From: Columbia Basin potato purple top phytoplasma
Lineage (GTDB): Bacteria; Bacillota_I; Bacilli_A; Acholeplasmatales; Acholeplasmataceae
Reading direction: 5' to 3'
Assembly (NCBI RefSeq): GCF_028595955.1
Contig: NZ_JANHJP010000002.1
Coordinates: 27,441 to 91,440 of the forward strand
Length of the DNA stretch: 64,000 nt
Shown here: in pieces, positions 17,072-29,113 of the stretch
Layout: each line of letters begins with the position of its first letter
How positions within the stretch are numbered: the stretch's first letter is position 1
Made by a program: the position numbers and the translations under genes
The notes under the pieces: model-generated
What the model saw: the letters and a program-made list of their open reading frames with translations, nothing else
Databases searched by the model: none
What the model was told of the DNA's origin: nothing

Positions 17072-19882
17072 TTAAGAATAATTTAATTTTAATTTATTAA
17101 ATAAATCAACTAAATGAATAAAAAGAAATATGGTTATAATAATGAATGTACAAGAAAAAATGAGAGAGAAACTTTCTTTTAATTTACCTTTTTGAAGTAA
17201 ATTTACAATATCTATATTTTTGAATAAAGATACTTTATTAAAATTTATTAAAACATCATCATCTAAATTTGTTTCTTTAATATCTTTGTTCACTCCTATA
17301 AAATGACCTTCATTGTCGAAATATAAAAAATTTAATTTAGGATTAGCAGTTTTATTTTTTTGATTTAAATTAAAGACAGAGTCGCAAAGAAAAAAATCTT
17401 GTGTTTTATAACTTACGACACCTTTAAACATTTGTGGAAAATAATCATTATTATTATTTATTAGAAAAAAGACTTCTTCTCCTAAATTTAAATTTTGAAC
17501 ATCCCTAGTCGGAACAATATCATAATGATTAGAAGATTCAAAATTTAATAAAAGTAAATTATTGTTATCAAATAAAAAACTTTTTATTTCTCCTTTTTCT
17601 TTTTTGTAATTTTCATCATAAAAAGTAGTTATTTCAACTTCATTGGAAAAAATATTTTTGATTGATTCTATTATTGAAATGAATTTATTATTATAATGTG
17701 TATAAGTAGATAAAACAAAATATAAAAAACGATCATGGGATAAAGCTTTTTTTTGAAAAATAATGCCATTACCACTAATTATTTCGTTTTTTTTCCAAAT
17801 AATTAAAGAATTTTTTATTTTTTGCAAATTCATAACATTATGTTTTTGATTTATTATATTATTCTCGTTATTTGTTTTATGAGGATAAGTTAATTCTAAA
17901 GATAAAAAAGGTTCTTGACTATTATGAAAACGAATATTATTAATGTTATAAAATTTAAATTCACTTAGATTTTTTTGATTCTTTTTTTGAAAAATAATTT
18001 CGTTTTTGTTTTCATTGTATATTATTTTAATTTTTTCTTCCTTTGGGTTTAAATAAAATATTTCTTCTTGCTTATGAAAAATAATAATTAATTTAATATT
18101 TAATTTAATGTCTTTTTCTTCTTTTATTAAATGGGAACTAATGGATTTTGTGTTTGTGTTTTTAAAATAATTTAATAATTCTTGAATCGAGATAGTAATA
18201 TTATTTTTAGTTTGGCCTGGTAAAATTTTTGTTTCTGAAAAAGGAAGAAAAGAATTTAATTCATTTTTTAAATAATCAAAATTTTCGGATGATATTTGAA
18301 AAAATTTTGTAATTGGATTTTTTTTATGTAATTTGATGATTTTATTGCATATTTGTTTTATATGTTCAATATTTATACATTGAGATATCTTATCTGGTAC
18401 ATCGTTAGCATCAGTCAGAACACTTTTATTCATTCCTATAATTTCGCCATCAATATTAAATACAGGTCCTCCACTATTACCATTATCAATTTGAATATCA
18501 AAAGCAATTTCTTTTTCATTAAAATAAACAATATTGCCTTTTTTTAATAAATTAAATTCTAAATAAGATTTTTCATTAGATGATGAATCCATTTTTGAAA
18601 AATAATTTTTTAAATCATCAAAAGTTAATTTTTGAGCTTGAATGTGAGACATCTGGGAACCCATACTATAAACAGTTTCTCCTTGAACGACATTGATTTT
18701 TTTAGGAGGTAAAACTTTTTTTATAATTGTTTGGATTTCTTGAAATTTGTTTGGGTCTTTATCTTGAAAAGTTAAAATAGCGATATCATCATATGAATCA
18801 TTATTATTTATAAAACCTAATAATTCTCCTTTTGAATGGAAATAAATATTTAAAAGTTCAATTTGAATTGAAGGATTTTTCATAATGATTTGTAAAACAT
18901 GCCTATTAGTTAAAACATAATAATTATAGATAATGTCATTGTTTTTTTGTTTTATTTCTTCTGCAAAAAAAATAAAACCAGAACCTGCATTTAAAAAAAT
19001 ATTATTTAATGAAGAATTTACTTTAATTAAAAAAGTAATTTTATTTAGATTTAGTATATGTTTATTTATAGGATTATTTGTTTCGTCTAGTATTTCAGAT
19101 GTTTTTGTGTTTAATATTTTGTTTTCTATTTGTTGTTTACAATAAGTAAATAATAAATATTCTAAAATATAATTTACAGAAGTTTGTGGATTTTCTAAAT
19201 TATATAATCCTAGAAAAAATCCTTCTTGATTTAAAAAAATTTTATATTTATTTTTTTGGATATTTTCATCGAATTCAATGAAAAAATAATATTTATTTGG
19301 TGTATTTACATTTTTATTAGTAGATGATTTTAATTCATCTTGTATTTTTTTACATTGGGTGAAATAAAAAATAGAATTAGAGGTTATTATATGATTTATT
19401 TCGGCGTTAGGATCTTGATGTGGTAAAGAAATTCCTATAAATTCTCCTTTGGTATTGAAAAATATTTTATTATTTTTGCCTTTTATAGAAATAGGTAAAT
19501 AATCAGTATCAGTTAAATTATAGTTTGCGCTAATTATTCCTTCTTGAAAAGGTTTAATATTAGATAGAGTATTTAAAGTAAAAGCATAAACTATATCTCC
19601 TTTATTAAACTTATGAGGTTTTATAACAAAAGATGGTTTTTCTTGAGATACATCGAAAATATTTTGAATTTTTTTTTGCACTTCTTCTAATATTTTATTT
19701 TTTTCTTTTAAATCTTTATCTGTTATTTGAAGTGTAATTTGATTTTTTTTATAATCGTTTTGAATAATTTGATTTTGGTTAAATAAATATTTATAATAAA
19801 ATAATAAGATAATAAAAAAAGATAATAGGGATAATTTTATATTTTTTATAAAAAATAAATATATATTATTTATTTTTTTCAA
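17072..19882 (-). CDS. Membrane-anchored trypsin/HtrA-like serine protease with repeated sub-domains
   Basis: A 936-residue protein with a hydrophobic segment at each end (about 17-30 and 906-928), so most of it probably lies outside the cell or between two anchors. The central part is a chymotrypsin-fold protease with a complete triad: H328 in TNRHVL, D366 in SYDDIAIL and S470 in GNSGGPVF, as in HtrA/DegP. No PDZ domain is visible. The segment after the catalytic serine (xFxxxGxxxG followed by a helix) recurs in degenerate form at about 141-181, 214-250 and 850-890, and a triad-less protease-like unit fills about 690-890. The start is TTG; no better ATG precedes the first helix. It is a plausible surface or secreted-protein-processing enzyme; the substrate is unknown. 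Confidence 0.8.
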   Translation of the reverse strand: MKKINNIYLFFIKNIKLSLLSFFIILLFYYKYLFNQNQIIQNDYKKNQITLQITDKDLKEKNKILEEVQKKIQNIFDVSQEKPSFVIKPHKFNKGDIVYAFTLNTLSNIKPFQEGIISANYNLTDTDYLPISIKGKNNKIFFNTKGEFIGISLPHQDPNAEINHIITSNSIFYFTQCKKIQDELKSSTNKNVNTPNKYYFFIEFDENIQKNKYKIFLNQEGFFLGLYNLENPQTSVNYILEYLLFTYCKQQIENKILNTKTSEILDETNNPINKHILNLNKITFLIKVNSSLNNIFLNAGSGFIFFAEEIKQKNNDIIYNYYVLTNRHVLQIIMKNPSIQIELLNIYFHSKGELLGFINNNDSYDDIAILTFQDKDPNKFQEIQTIIKKVLPPKKINVVQGETVYSMGSQMSHIQAQKLTFDDLKNYFSKMDSSSNEKSYLEFNLLKKGNIVYFNEKEIAFDIQIDNGNSGGPVFNIDGEIIGMNKSVLTDANDVPDKISQCINIEHIKQICNKIIKLHKKNPITKFFQISSENFDYLKNELNSFLPFSETKILPGQTKNNITISIQELLNYFKNTNTKSISSHLIKEEKDIKLNIKLIIIFHKQEEIFYLNPKEEKIKIIYNENKNEIIFQKKNQKNLSEFKFYNINNIRFHNSQEPFLSLELTYPHKTNNENNIINQKHNVMNLQKIKNSLIIWKKNEIISGNGIIFQKKALSHDRFLYFVLSTYTHYNNKFISIIESIKNIFSNEVEITTFYDENYKKEKGEIKSFLFDNNNLLLLNFESSNHYDIVPTRDVQNLNLGEEVFFLINNNNDYFPQMFKGVVSYKTQDFFLCDSVFNLNQKNKTANPKLNFLYFDNEGHFIGVNKDIKETNLDDDVLINFNKVSLFKNIDIVNLLQKGKLKESFSLIFSCTFIIITIFLFIHLVDLFNKLKLNYS

Positions 19883-20130
19883 GTTATTTTTTTATTCCAA
19901 TTTCTAATCGAGTTATATTTAAATTTTTTTTAATTTTTAAGAATATTTTTGCCATTTAGATAGATTTTTTATAAATTAATATTTTGCGAAATTATAATTT
20001 TGATGTTGAATATGATAAATAGAAATGATAATTTATAGCTTTTATAATCTAAAAAAAATATTCTGCTTATTAATGATATATTAATTCAAACTACTTTTAT
20101 ATTTTTTTTATATAATATTTCATTTTGATA
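19883..20130. other. Divergent intergenic region, protease side
   Basis: About 250 AT-rich bases between the divergent protease and hrcA genes. The hrcA control elements lie in its right part (listed separately). No clear promoter for the protease gene was identified. Confidence 0.4.
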
Positions 20131-20159
20131 TTGACATTTGTAAAAAAAAATAATAGAAT
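20131..20159 (+). promoter_or_regulatory. Sigma-A-type promoter of the heat-shock operon
   Basis: TTGACA at 20131-20136, a 17-nt spacer and TAGAAT at 20154-20159. It is the best promoter in the window, and transcription would begin at about 20166, inside the operator that follows. Confidence 0.85.
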
Positions 20160-20163
20160 AGTA

Positions 20164-20190
20164 TTAGCAGTCATTATGTTAGATTGCTAA
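20164..20190 (+). promoter_or_regulatory. CIRCE operator (HrcA-binding site)
   Basis: TTAGCAGTC - 9 nt - GATTGCTAA, matching the CIRCE consensus TTAGCACTC-N9-GAGTGCTAA at 16 of 18 arm positions. It overlaps the predicted transcription start, so HrcA binding should block initiation; this predicts negative autoregulation and heat induction of hrcA-grpE-dnaK(-dnaJ). Confidence 0.92.
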
Positions 20191-20223
20191 TTTAAATACT
20201 CAATAAACACTAGGGGTGCAAAA

Positions 20224-21255
20224 TTGCTTTCGAATCGAGAGAGATTAATTTTAAAAGCTGTTGTTGAAAATTATTCTAAAGAAAAAAAACCCATAGGCTC
20301 TGAATTATTATCTAAAATACCTTATTTAAATTTTTCTAGTGCTACTATTCGTCATGATATGATGCAATTAGATAAAAAAGGTTATTTAAAAAAAACTCAT
20401 AAATCAAGTGGCAGAATCCCTTCTTTAAAAGGTTATATTTTTTATCTTAATAATTTGATAACTCGTAAACAAGAAAATATGGAAATTTTATCTTTATTAG
20501 ATAAAATAATTCAAAAAAAAGATTTAAATAAAGAAAAAATTATTCAAGAAGTTTTAAAATTATTATGTAATTTAACTAACCATGCGATTATTAATGTAAA
20601 ACCTGATATTTTAAAAACTAGTAAAATTAAAAAGATTGATTTAGTTTTAGTTAATGAAGAACAAGCTATTATTTTTATAATTACAAATAAAGGTAATTTA
20701 CAACATAAAAATATATTTTCAGATGAGTATCAAAATTTCAAAATTGATGAATTCAAAAAAATTATTGATATTTTGAATAATTTATTAGTTGATAAATATT
20801 TAAATGAAGCTGTTCAAATTATTCAAAGCGATCTGTTTAAAATTAAAATTAAAAGATATATTCAATATCAAGAACAATTGATACAATTTTTTTTGGATGC
20901 TTTTCGTAATTTTTTAAATAACAGCACTTCTTTTTATGGTGTTTCTAAGTTTTTAACTTCTTATGAAGAACAAGATGAAACTATTAAAGATATTTATGAA
21001 ATTTTTAATAAAAACGGAAATTTAAGTAATTTTTTTTGTGAATCAAAAGAAGTTATTTGTAAATTAGCTAATCAAATTAGTTTAATACCTTATAAAAAAT
21101 TTATTTTTATTTCTATTCCTTATTATATTAATGAAAATGAAAAAGGTTTTATAGCTATTGTAAGTTCTCATATAATTAAATATCAAGAAATTATACCTAT
21201 TTTAGAATATTTATCCGCTCATATATCTCATTTATATGAAAAAAATAAAATTTGA
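20224..21255 (+). CDS. hrcA: Heat-inducible transcription repressor HrcA
   Basis: DNA-binding repressor of class I heat-shock genes. The N-terminal winged helix reads NRERLILKAVVENYSKEKKP, with recognition-helix region SSATIRHDMMQLDKKGYL (about 39-56) and RIPSLKGYIFY; the C-terminal part is the GAF-like/dimerisation region. 343 residues is normal. The start is TTG at 20224, supported by TAGGGGTG 6-12 nt upstream and by the position of the conserved N-terminus. It is first in the operon and preceded by its own operator. Confidence 0.95.
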   Translation: MLSNRERLILKAVVENYSKEKKPIGSELLSKIPYLNFSSATIRHDMMQLDKKGYLKKTHKSSGRIPSLKGYIFYLNNLITRKQENMEILSLLDKIIQKKDLNKEKIIQEVLKLLCNLTNHAIINVKPDILKTSKIKKIDLVLVNEEQAIIFIITNKGNLQHKNIFSDEYQNFKIDEFKKIIDILNNLLVDKYLNEAVQIIQSDLFKIKIKRYIQYQEQLIQFFLDAFRNFLNNSTSFYGVSKFLTSYEEQDETIKDIYEIFNKNGNLSNFFCESKEVICKLANQISLIPYKKFIFISIPYYINENEKGFIAIVSSHIIKYQEIIPILEYLSAHISHLYEKNKI

Positions 21256-21298
21256 ATTATAATTTTTTATATAAATTTATGAAGGAGTTCATTGGAAT

Positions 21299-23849
<2,551 letters not shown>

Positions 23850-23868
23850 TTTTCTTTTTAACGAAATA

Positions 23869-23910
23869 GAAACCAAAAAAAGAGATTTATCTTTTTTTGG
23901 TTTCTTTATT
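23869..23910 (+). terminator. Terminator/attenuator between dnaK and dnaJ
   Basis: GAAACCAAAAAAAGA (23869-23883) pairs perfectly over 15 bp with 23890-23904 around a 6-nt loop, followed by TTTATT. It should lower dnaJ transcription relative to dnaK unless dnaJ has its own promoter. Confidence 0.85.
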
Positions 23911-23950
23911 AAAAGAATAAAAGTTAATATAAAGCTAGAGGAGTTTTATT

Positions 23951-25057
23951 ATGAAAAAGGATTATTATGATGTTTTACAAGTTTCACGTAATGCTAGCGA
24001 AGAAGAAATTAAATCTTCTTATAGAAAACTTGTAAAAAAATATCACCCAGATGTTTCTAAAGAATCTAATGCTGCTGAAAAATTTAAAGAAGTTCAAGAA
24101 GCTTATCAAGTTTTAAGTAATCCTCAAAAAAGAAGTGATTATGATAATTTTGGGCATCAAGATTATAATGATTTTGGTAATCAAGGTTTTAGTCAAGGAT
24201 TTAGTAGTCAAGGTTTTAGCGGTATCAATGATATTTTTGAAACTTTTTTTGGCGAAAAACAAACTAAAAATACTAATAATAAGTATAAAACTCAAGATAA
24301 ATATGTAGAATATGTTATTGATTTTTTAGATGCTTGTTTAGGCGCTGAAAAAGAAATTAAAATTGAATTTGAAGAAGATTGTCATCAATGTAATGGTACG
24401 GGCGCTCAAAGCCCCACAGATATTCAAATTTGTTATCATTGTCAAGGCACAGGATATATTACTAAATATCAAAGAACTTTTTTAGGTAATATTGCTACAA
24501 AACAGTTATGTTCTTACTGTAGAGGCCAAGGTAAAACTATTCATAAGAAATGTTCTTTATGTAAAGGTTTACAAAGAGTTTCAAATGTTAAAAAAGTAAA
24601 AATTTCCGTTCCTGCAGGAATTGAAGACGGAATGACGATGCAACTTGACAAACAAGGCAATGGAGGGCATTTAAATACTAGAAATAGTGATTTATACATA
24701 ACTTTTAAAGTTAGACCTCATGATATTTTTCAAAGAGAGAAGCAAAATATTATTTCAACTATTTGGATCGATTTTTATGATGCTATTTTAGGTAAGGAAT
24801 TGAATATACCTACTATTTATGGCGAAGTTGAATTAAAAATACCAGAAGGTACACAAACTCATACTAAATTCAAATTAAAAAACAAAGGCGTTCCTTATTT
24901 AAATACTTCTTATCGTAAAGGAGATCACTATGTTATTGTTAAAGTAAAAACTCCTACTCAATTATCTAGTCATCAAAAAAAACTTATTCAAGAAATTAAA
25001 GAATTAGATTTATTTAAAGAAAATACTAAAAAAAATAAATCTTGGGGCTTTTTTTAA
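23951..25057 (+). CDS. dnaJ: Chaperone DnaJ (Hsp40)
   Basis: Co-chaperone stimulating DnaK ATPase. The J domain (1-70) has the HPD signature in KKYHPDVSK, then a Gly/Phe-rich linker ([11 protein letters not shown], about 80-100), a zinc domain with four CxxC units (CHQC, CYHC, CSYC, CSLC, about 143-207) and two C-terminal beta domains (VSVPAGIE-like [11 protein letters not shown], then [17 protein letters not shown]). 368 residues is typical of full-length type I DnaJ. GAGGAG lies 8-9 nt before the ATG. Confidence 0.96.
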   Translation: MKKDYYDVLQVSRNASEEEIKSSYRKLVKKYHPDVSKESNAAEKFKEVQEAYQVLSNPQKRSDYDNFGHQDYNDFGNQGFSQGFSSQGFSGINDIFETFFGEKQTKNTNNKYKTQDKYVEYVIDFLDACLGAEKEIKIEFEEDCHQCNGTGAQSPTDIQICYHCQGTGYITKYQRTFLGNIATKQLCSYCRGQGKTIHKKCSLCKGLQRVSNVKKVKISVPAGIEDGMTMQLDKQGNGGHLNTRNSDLYITFKVRPHDIFQREKQNIISTIWIDFYDAILGKELNIPTIYGEVELKIPEGTQTHTKFKLKNKGVPYLNTSYRKGDHYVIVKVKTPTQLSSHQKKLIQEIKELDLFKENTKKNKSWGFF

Positions 25058-25097
25058 TTTTTTTAAAAAGATTATTTTTGTTTTTTGGAAAAAAAAT

Positions 25098-25140
25098 TTT
25101 TGAAAAAGAAAATTATCTTTCTTTTTCAAAATTATTTTTT
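25098..25140 (+). terminator. Terminator after dnaJ
   Basis: TTTTGAAAAAGAAA (25098-25111) pairs with TTTCTTTTTCAAAA (25118-25131) around a 6-nt loop, followed by TTATTTTTT. It ends the heat-shock unit just before lplA. Confidence 0.75.
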
Positions 25141-25166
25141 TGAATAAAAAAGGAGTAAAGAAAAAA

Positions 25167-26156
25167 ATGATTTTAGTTAAGCATAATAGGACTAATGATT
25201 TAAAACCTTACTTTTATTTTGCTCTTGAAGAATATATTTTAAATAATCTTTTGAAGGAAAATAAAATATTTTTTTTTCAATGGCAAATTAAAGGTATAGT
25301 TTTAGGCAAGAATCAAATTATCGAAAACGAAATTAATTTAGATTTTGTGCGTAAAAATAAAATTGATTTTTTTCGTAGACCAACAGGAGGAGGGTGCGTT
25401 TATAATGATCCTCAAACTCCTCTTTTTAGTATTATTGTTTCTTGTAGAGTCCAAGATTTTACTTTTAAGCCATATTTAATTAAAATTATTGAAGTTTTTA
25501 AAAATTTAGGGGTTAATTTATATTTAAGCGGAAGAAATGATATTATGTTAAATGGTAAAAAAGTATCAGGTAACGCTTTTATGAAAAATCAAAATGGAAT
25601 GATTATACATGGTACTTTTCTTTACGATTGTGATATAAATACTATGGTGAGATGTATTACTCCTGATAATGAGAAATTAATTTCTAAAGGTATTTCAAGT
25701 GTTTCTGCAAGAGTAGATAATTTAAAACAATATTTAAACGGAATGACTCAAACAGAATTAATGACTTATTTAAATAATTCTTTAACAAATGAACAATATA
25801 GTTTAACTTCTGATGAAATATTAAAAATAGAAAAAATGGCTCAAAAATATTCTTCTAAAGAATGGATTTTTCAAGAACATCCTCAATATAATAAAAAATT
25901 AAAAAAAAGATTTGATTGGGGCAATTTAGAAATTTTTTTATCTTTGGATAAAGGACAAATAACAGAAATAAATCTAAAAGGAGATTTCTTTCATAAAGAA
26001 GATAATTTAGAAGAATTTTTAAGTAAATTTATAAATGTTTCTTATAATAAAGAAAGCATAAGACAAATTTTGAAAAATATTGATATCCAAAATTATATTT
26101 TGAACGCTTCTAATAAGGATTTTTTATCTGTTTTAGAAGAAGATATGTTTTATTGA
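25167..26156 (+). CDS. lplA: Lipoate--protein ligase
   Basis: Attaches lipoate to E2 subunits such as that of pyruvate dehydrogenase, which phytoplasmas retain. The catalytic domain contains RRPTGGGCVYND (about 71-82, the family RRxxGGGxVxHD motif) and the lysine motif GRNDIMLNGKKVSGNA (about 117-132); a C-terminal accessory domain (about 240-329, KKRFDWGNLEIFLSLDKG) is present. The start at ATG 25167 is preferred because AAAAGGAG precedes it; an in-frame TTG at 25140 would add nine Lys-rich residues that include the ribosome site. Confidence 0.9.
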   Translation: MILVKHNRTNDLKPYFYFALEEYILNNLLKENKIFFFQWQIKGIVLGKNQIIENEINLDFVRKNKIDFFRRPTGGGCVYNDPQTPLFSIIVSCRVQDFTFKPYLIKIIEVFKNLGVNLYLSGRNDIMLNGKKVSGNAFMKNQNGMIIHGTFLYDCDINTMVRCITPDNEKLISKGISSVSARVDNLKQYLNGMTQTELMTYLNNSLTNEQYSLTSDEILKIEKMAQKYSSKEWIFQEHPQYNKKLKKRFDWGNLEIFLSLDKGQITEINLKGDFFHKEDNLEEFLSKFINVSYNKESIRQILKNIDIQNYILNASNKDFLSVLEEDMFY

Positions 26157-26173
26157 TGTATTTTTTTCATATA

Positions 26174-26223
26174 ATAATACTTAAAAAAATATTGAAATAA
26201 AAATAATTTTTTTTAAGTATTAT
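26174..26223. terminator. Hairpin after lplA
   Basis: ATAATACTTAAAAAAAT (26174-26190) is complementary to 26206-26223 with one extra T, around a 15-nt AT-rich loop. The T run is inside the right arm, so its strength as a terminator is uncertain. Confidence 0.55.
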
Positions 26224-26308
26224 GTTACAATAAAAAAGATATATAAAGTTTTTTATGTTTAATTTGTTTATATTAGAAAATAGGAGAAAAGTATAATTAG
26301 GGTTAATC

Positions 26309-27961
26309 ATGTTTAAAATAGTTAATTTGAGTAAAAGATATATAACAAAAAAAAAATTTATTACTCATGCTTTAAAAAATATTTCTTTGACCTTACCTGA
26401 TAAAGGTATGTGTTTTATTTTAGGCAAGTCTGGTTCAGGTAAATCAACTTTTTTAAATCTTTTAACTGGTTTAGATAAAGTTGATTATGGTTTTATCGAA
26501 ACAAACGGAATTAATATTAGTAATTTATCCCAAAAATTATTAGATAATTATAGAAATGGTATGATTGGTTTTATTTTCCAAGAATTTAATCTTTTAGAAG
26601 ATATGCATGTATTGGATAATATTTCTTTATCTTTGAAATTACAAAGCAAAAAAGTAGATATTGATTTAGTTAGTTATTTTTTGAAAAAAGTTAATTTAGA
26701 TGATTCTTTTTTATATAGAAACATTAATGAATTATCAGGAGGTCAAAAACAAAGAATTGCAATAGCTCGTGCTTTGATTAAAAATCCTCATGTTATTGTT
26801 GCTGATGAGCCCACTGGTAATCTTGATCACGAAAGTAGTCGAATTATTTTTGATTTATTAAAAGAGTTATCTTTGGAAAAATTAGTTATTATAGTATCTC
26901 ATGATAAATTAAATGCTTATCAATATGGAGATCGTATAATAGAATTAGATAATGGATTAATTCATTCTGATATTACTCGAAAAGAAAAAAGTACAACAGA
27001 AGAAGAAGAATTAAAGGAAGGCCAAGTATTAACGGCTGATATGATTAAAAAATTAACTCAAAAAAAGACTTTTGATGATAATAATTTTATAACTACAGAT
27101 GAAAGCAAAATTTTACGAGGACAACAAAAATTTTATTCTCATTCTATCGGTTTACCTTTTTCTTTTATTTTAAGTAATGCTTTAAAAAGTTTCCAAAATA
27201 AGAAGCCTTTGTTATATTTTTCTATAGTTTTAACTGGCTTTTTTACAATTTTATTAAGCATAATAATGGGTTTATATGTTATCCCTTATAAATATTTTGA
27301 AGTTCCAAGTTTAATTAAACATATTAATACATTATTGGAGCAATCGAAATATTATCCATTCGAATTAGCAGAAGGTTTCGAAAAAGTTGAATTATTTCTA
27401 GGTTTTGTTACAAGTTTTCGATTTTATTTTGGGTTTTTATTAATTCCTTGTGTAATTAATTTTTTATATTTTAACATGAGCGCTAAATTACAAAGTAAAA
27501 AAATAGGTATTTTAAGGGCTTTAGGTTCTAATGGTCAAAATATTGCTAAAATTTTTTTTGCTGAAGGTTTTTTATTCGTTATAATTCAAGTGTTTTCAAT
27601 CTTTTGTTTAAGCTCATTTCTATTGCTGTTGCTTAAATCTTCAGGTTATAATTTCATATTTTCTGAAATTTCAATAATGAAATCTTCAGATATTAAGTCT
27701 GTCACATTATCAGCAAAAACATTACGTCATTTGAAAGAAGTTGATTGGTTCAATATAACGGGAGGATGGGATATAAATCCATTCATTGCAGTTTATATGT
27801 ATATTTTCTTACCTTTTATGGCTTTCAGTCCTTTAGTTAGATTTTCTTTTTTGATTTTTGTAGCATTTATTTATAATTTGATTATTTCTATTTTAGTTAT
27901 TTTACCTATTGTTTTGCGTTGGGCTTATAAAAAACCTATCAATATTATTAATAATAAATAA
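26309..27961 (+). CDS. ABC transporter, fused ATPase-FtsX/MacB-type permease
   Basis: One 550-residue protein joining an MJ0796/LolD-type ATPase (about 1-225) to a membrane part with an FtsX-like domain. ATPase motifs: GKSGSGKST (about 40-48), LSGGQKQRIAIARAL, VADEPTGNLD and SHD. The C-terminal part has a first helix at about 300-322 and three more helices (about 370-390, 415-443, 500-540) around SKKIGILRALGSNGQNIAKIF, the hallmark cytoplasmic loop of MacB/FtsX permeases. This architecture moves lipids, peptides or antimicrobials rather than importing nutrients; the substrate is unknown. The extracellular loop is short. A bidirectional terminator follows. Confidence 0.82.
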   Translation: MFKIVNLSKRYITKKKFITHALKNISLTLPDKGMCFILGKSGSGKSTFLNLLTGLDKVDYGFIETNGINISNLSQKLLDNYRNGMIGFIFQEFNLLEDMHVLDNISLSLKLQSKKVDIDLVSYFLKKVNLDDSFLYRNINELSGGQKQRIAIARALIKNPHVIVADEPTGNLDHESSRIIFDLLKELSLEKLVIIVSHDKLNAYQYGDRIIELDNGLIHSDITRKEKSTTEEEELKEGQVLTADMIKKLTQKKTFDDNNFITTDESKILRGQQKFYSHSIGLPFSFILSNALKSFQNKKPLLYFSIVLTGFFTILLSIIMGLYVIPYKYFEVPSLIKHINTLLEQSKYYPFELAEGFEKVELFLGFVTSFRFYFGFLLIPCVINFLYFNMSAKLQSKKIGILRALGSNGQNIAKIFFAEGFLFVIIQVFSIFCLSSFLLLLLKSSGYNFIFSEISIMKSSDIKSVTLSAKTLRHLKEVDWFNITGGWDINPFIAVYMYIFLPFMAFSPLVRFSFLIFVAFIYNLIISILVILPIVLRWAYKKPINIINNK

Positions 27962-27984
27962 TAATGAAAATAAAGATTAATCTG

Positions 27985-28020
27985 AAAAAAAGATCATAAT
28001 TCTAATTATGATCTTTTTTT
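27985..28020. terminator. Bidirectional terminator between convergent genes
   Basis: AAAAAAAGATCATAATT (27985-28001) is perfectly complementary to 28004-28020, with A and T runs on the outside, so it works in both directions: for the ABC-FtsX gene (+) and the nitroreductase gene (-). Confidence 0.9.
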
Positions 28021-28083
28021 ATTTTTGTAAATACTTTTTTTAATTAAATAGATATAAAAAAATTTATTTTGAATATATTATTT

Positions 28084-28686
28084 TTATAAAAAAGATATTA
28101 ATTCATTAGGTTTTAGCTTAATTTTTTTTTCTTTTTTTATAATTTTTTTTTCAGTTTTGCCTACGGCAATTAAAATGATTGGAGCATAATTATTAGGTAT
28201 TTGGAAGAGATCATTAATTTTTTCAAAAAGACAACCTCCCATAAAACACGAATTATATCCTAAATTTTGCATTGTTAAAACTAAATTTAAAGAAATAATG
28301 CCGCATTCCAAAAAAATTTCATTTTGTAATTTTTGAGTATTCATTTGATTATAATGGTTTTTTATTTTTTGAATGATAATATCTTTTGTTTCGTTATCTA
28401 TTTCTTTATTTAAATATTTTTGATTATAAATGTATTGACTTGAATTTTTTTTATTTAAGTCACCGCATACTAAAACTATAGCAGAACTAGTTTCTAATTG
28501 TATTGCATTCCCTTGTAAAATTGTTTTTAATTTGTTTTTATTTTGTTCACTTTCGATTATAAAAAAACGCCAAGGTTGTAAATCAAAAGAAGAAGGGGTA
28601 TAACGGATATCATCGAAAATTTTTAACCATTGTTCATGTGATATTTTATGATTTTTTTCAAATGTTCTAATTGTTTTAATATGCAT
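28084..28686 (-). CDS. Nitroreductase-family flavoprotein
   Basis: A 200-residue FMN-dependent NAD(P)H oxidoreductase of the NfsB/NfnB-like superfamily. Family features are the N-terminal TRYTPSSFDLQPWRFFIIE-like stretch (about 30-48, FMN-binding 'S-S-x-x-x-Q-P-W'), a central helix region with ECGIISLNLVLTMQNLGYNS (about 126-145) and GKTEKKIIKKEKKIKLKPNE near the end. The usual substrate cannot be inferred; relatives reduce quinones or nitro compounds and may help redox balance. TTTCTTTC on the plus strand (GAAAGAAAA on the coding strand) precedes the ATG. Confidence 0.82.
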   Translation of the reverse strand: MHIKTIRTFEKNHKISHEQWLKIFDDIRYTPSSFDLQPWRFFIIESEQNKNKLKTILQGNAIQLETSSAIVLVCGDLNKKNSSQYIYNQKYLNKEIDNETKDIIIQKIKNHYNQMNTQKLQNEIFLECGIISLNLVLTMQNLGYNSCFMGGCLFEKINDLFQIPNNYAPIILIAVGKTEKKIIKKEKKIKLKPNELISFL

Positions 28687-28888
28687 AAAAATATTTTCTT
28701 TCTTTTTGAAATTTTGAGTATATTGTTATATTAAAAAAAATTATCTATTTTAATATATAAAATTTGGTTGAGTTTAAAAAAAATTGTCTAATATTCCTTC
28801 AAATACAAAATAAAATATAAAAAAATTATCAAAATAATTTTTTTATATTTTATTTTATGAAAATGAAATTTTTATTTTTTTAAAAAAA

Positions 28889-28980
28889 TGGCGGAGTAGA
28901 AGGGATTCGAACCCTTGCACCAATATTTGGACTACGTCCTTAGCAGGGACGCCTCTTATAACCTACTTGAGTACTACTCC
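28889..28980 (-). tRNA. trnS: tRNA-Ser (anticodon GCU)
   Basis: A class II tRNA of 89 nt plus encoded CCA. Acceptor stem GGAGTAG/CTACTCC (7 bp), discriminator G, anticodon stem around the loop CTGCTAA giving anticodon GCU (codons AGU/AGC), a long variable arm and the T arm GGGTTCGAATCCC. The long variable arm and G discriminator are serine identity features. It stands alone between the nitroreductase and P-type ATPase genes. Confidence 0.97.
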
Positions 28981-29113
28981 TTTATTTGTAATTATAATAC
29001 TATTCAATTATAATATAAATATTTAAAATATTTGAAATAAAGTAACTCGCCATTGTTAAAAAATATTTTTGTTATTAATTTGAATAATTGAATTTTGAAA
29101 TTATTTTAGTTAA

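Noticed and set aside
18353..19145. Two plus-strand frames inside the protease gene
   Set aside because: Antisense to an intact 936-codon gene with catalytic motifs; hydrophobic artefacts of AT-rich DNA.
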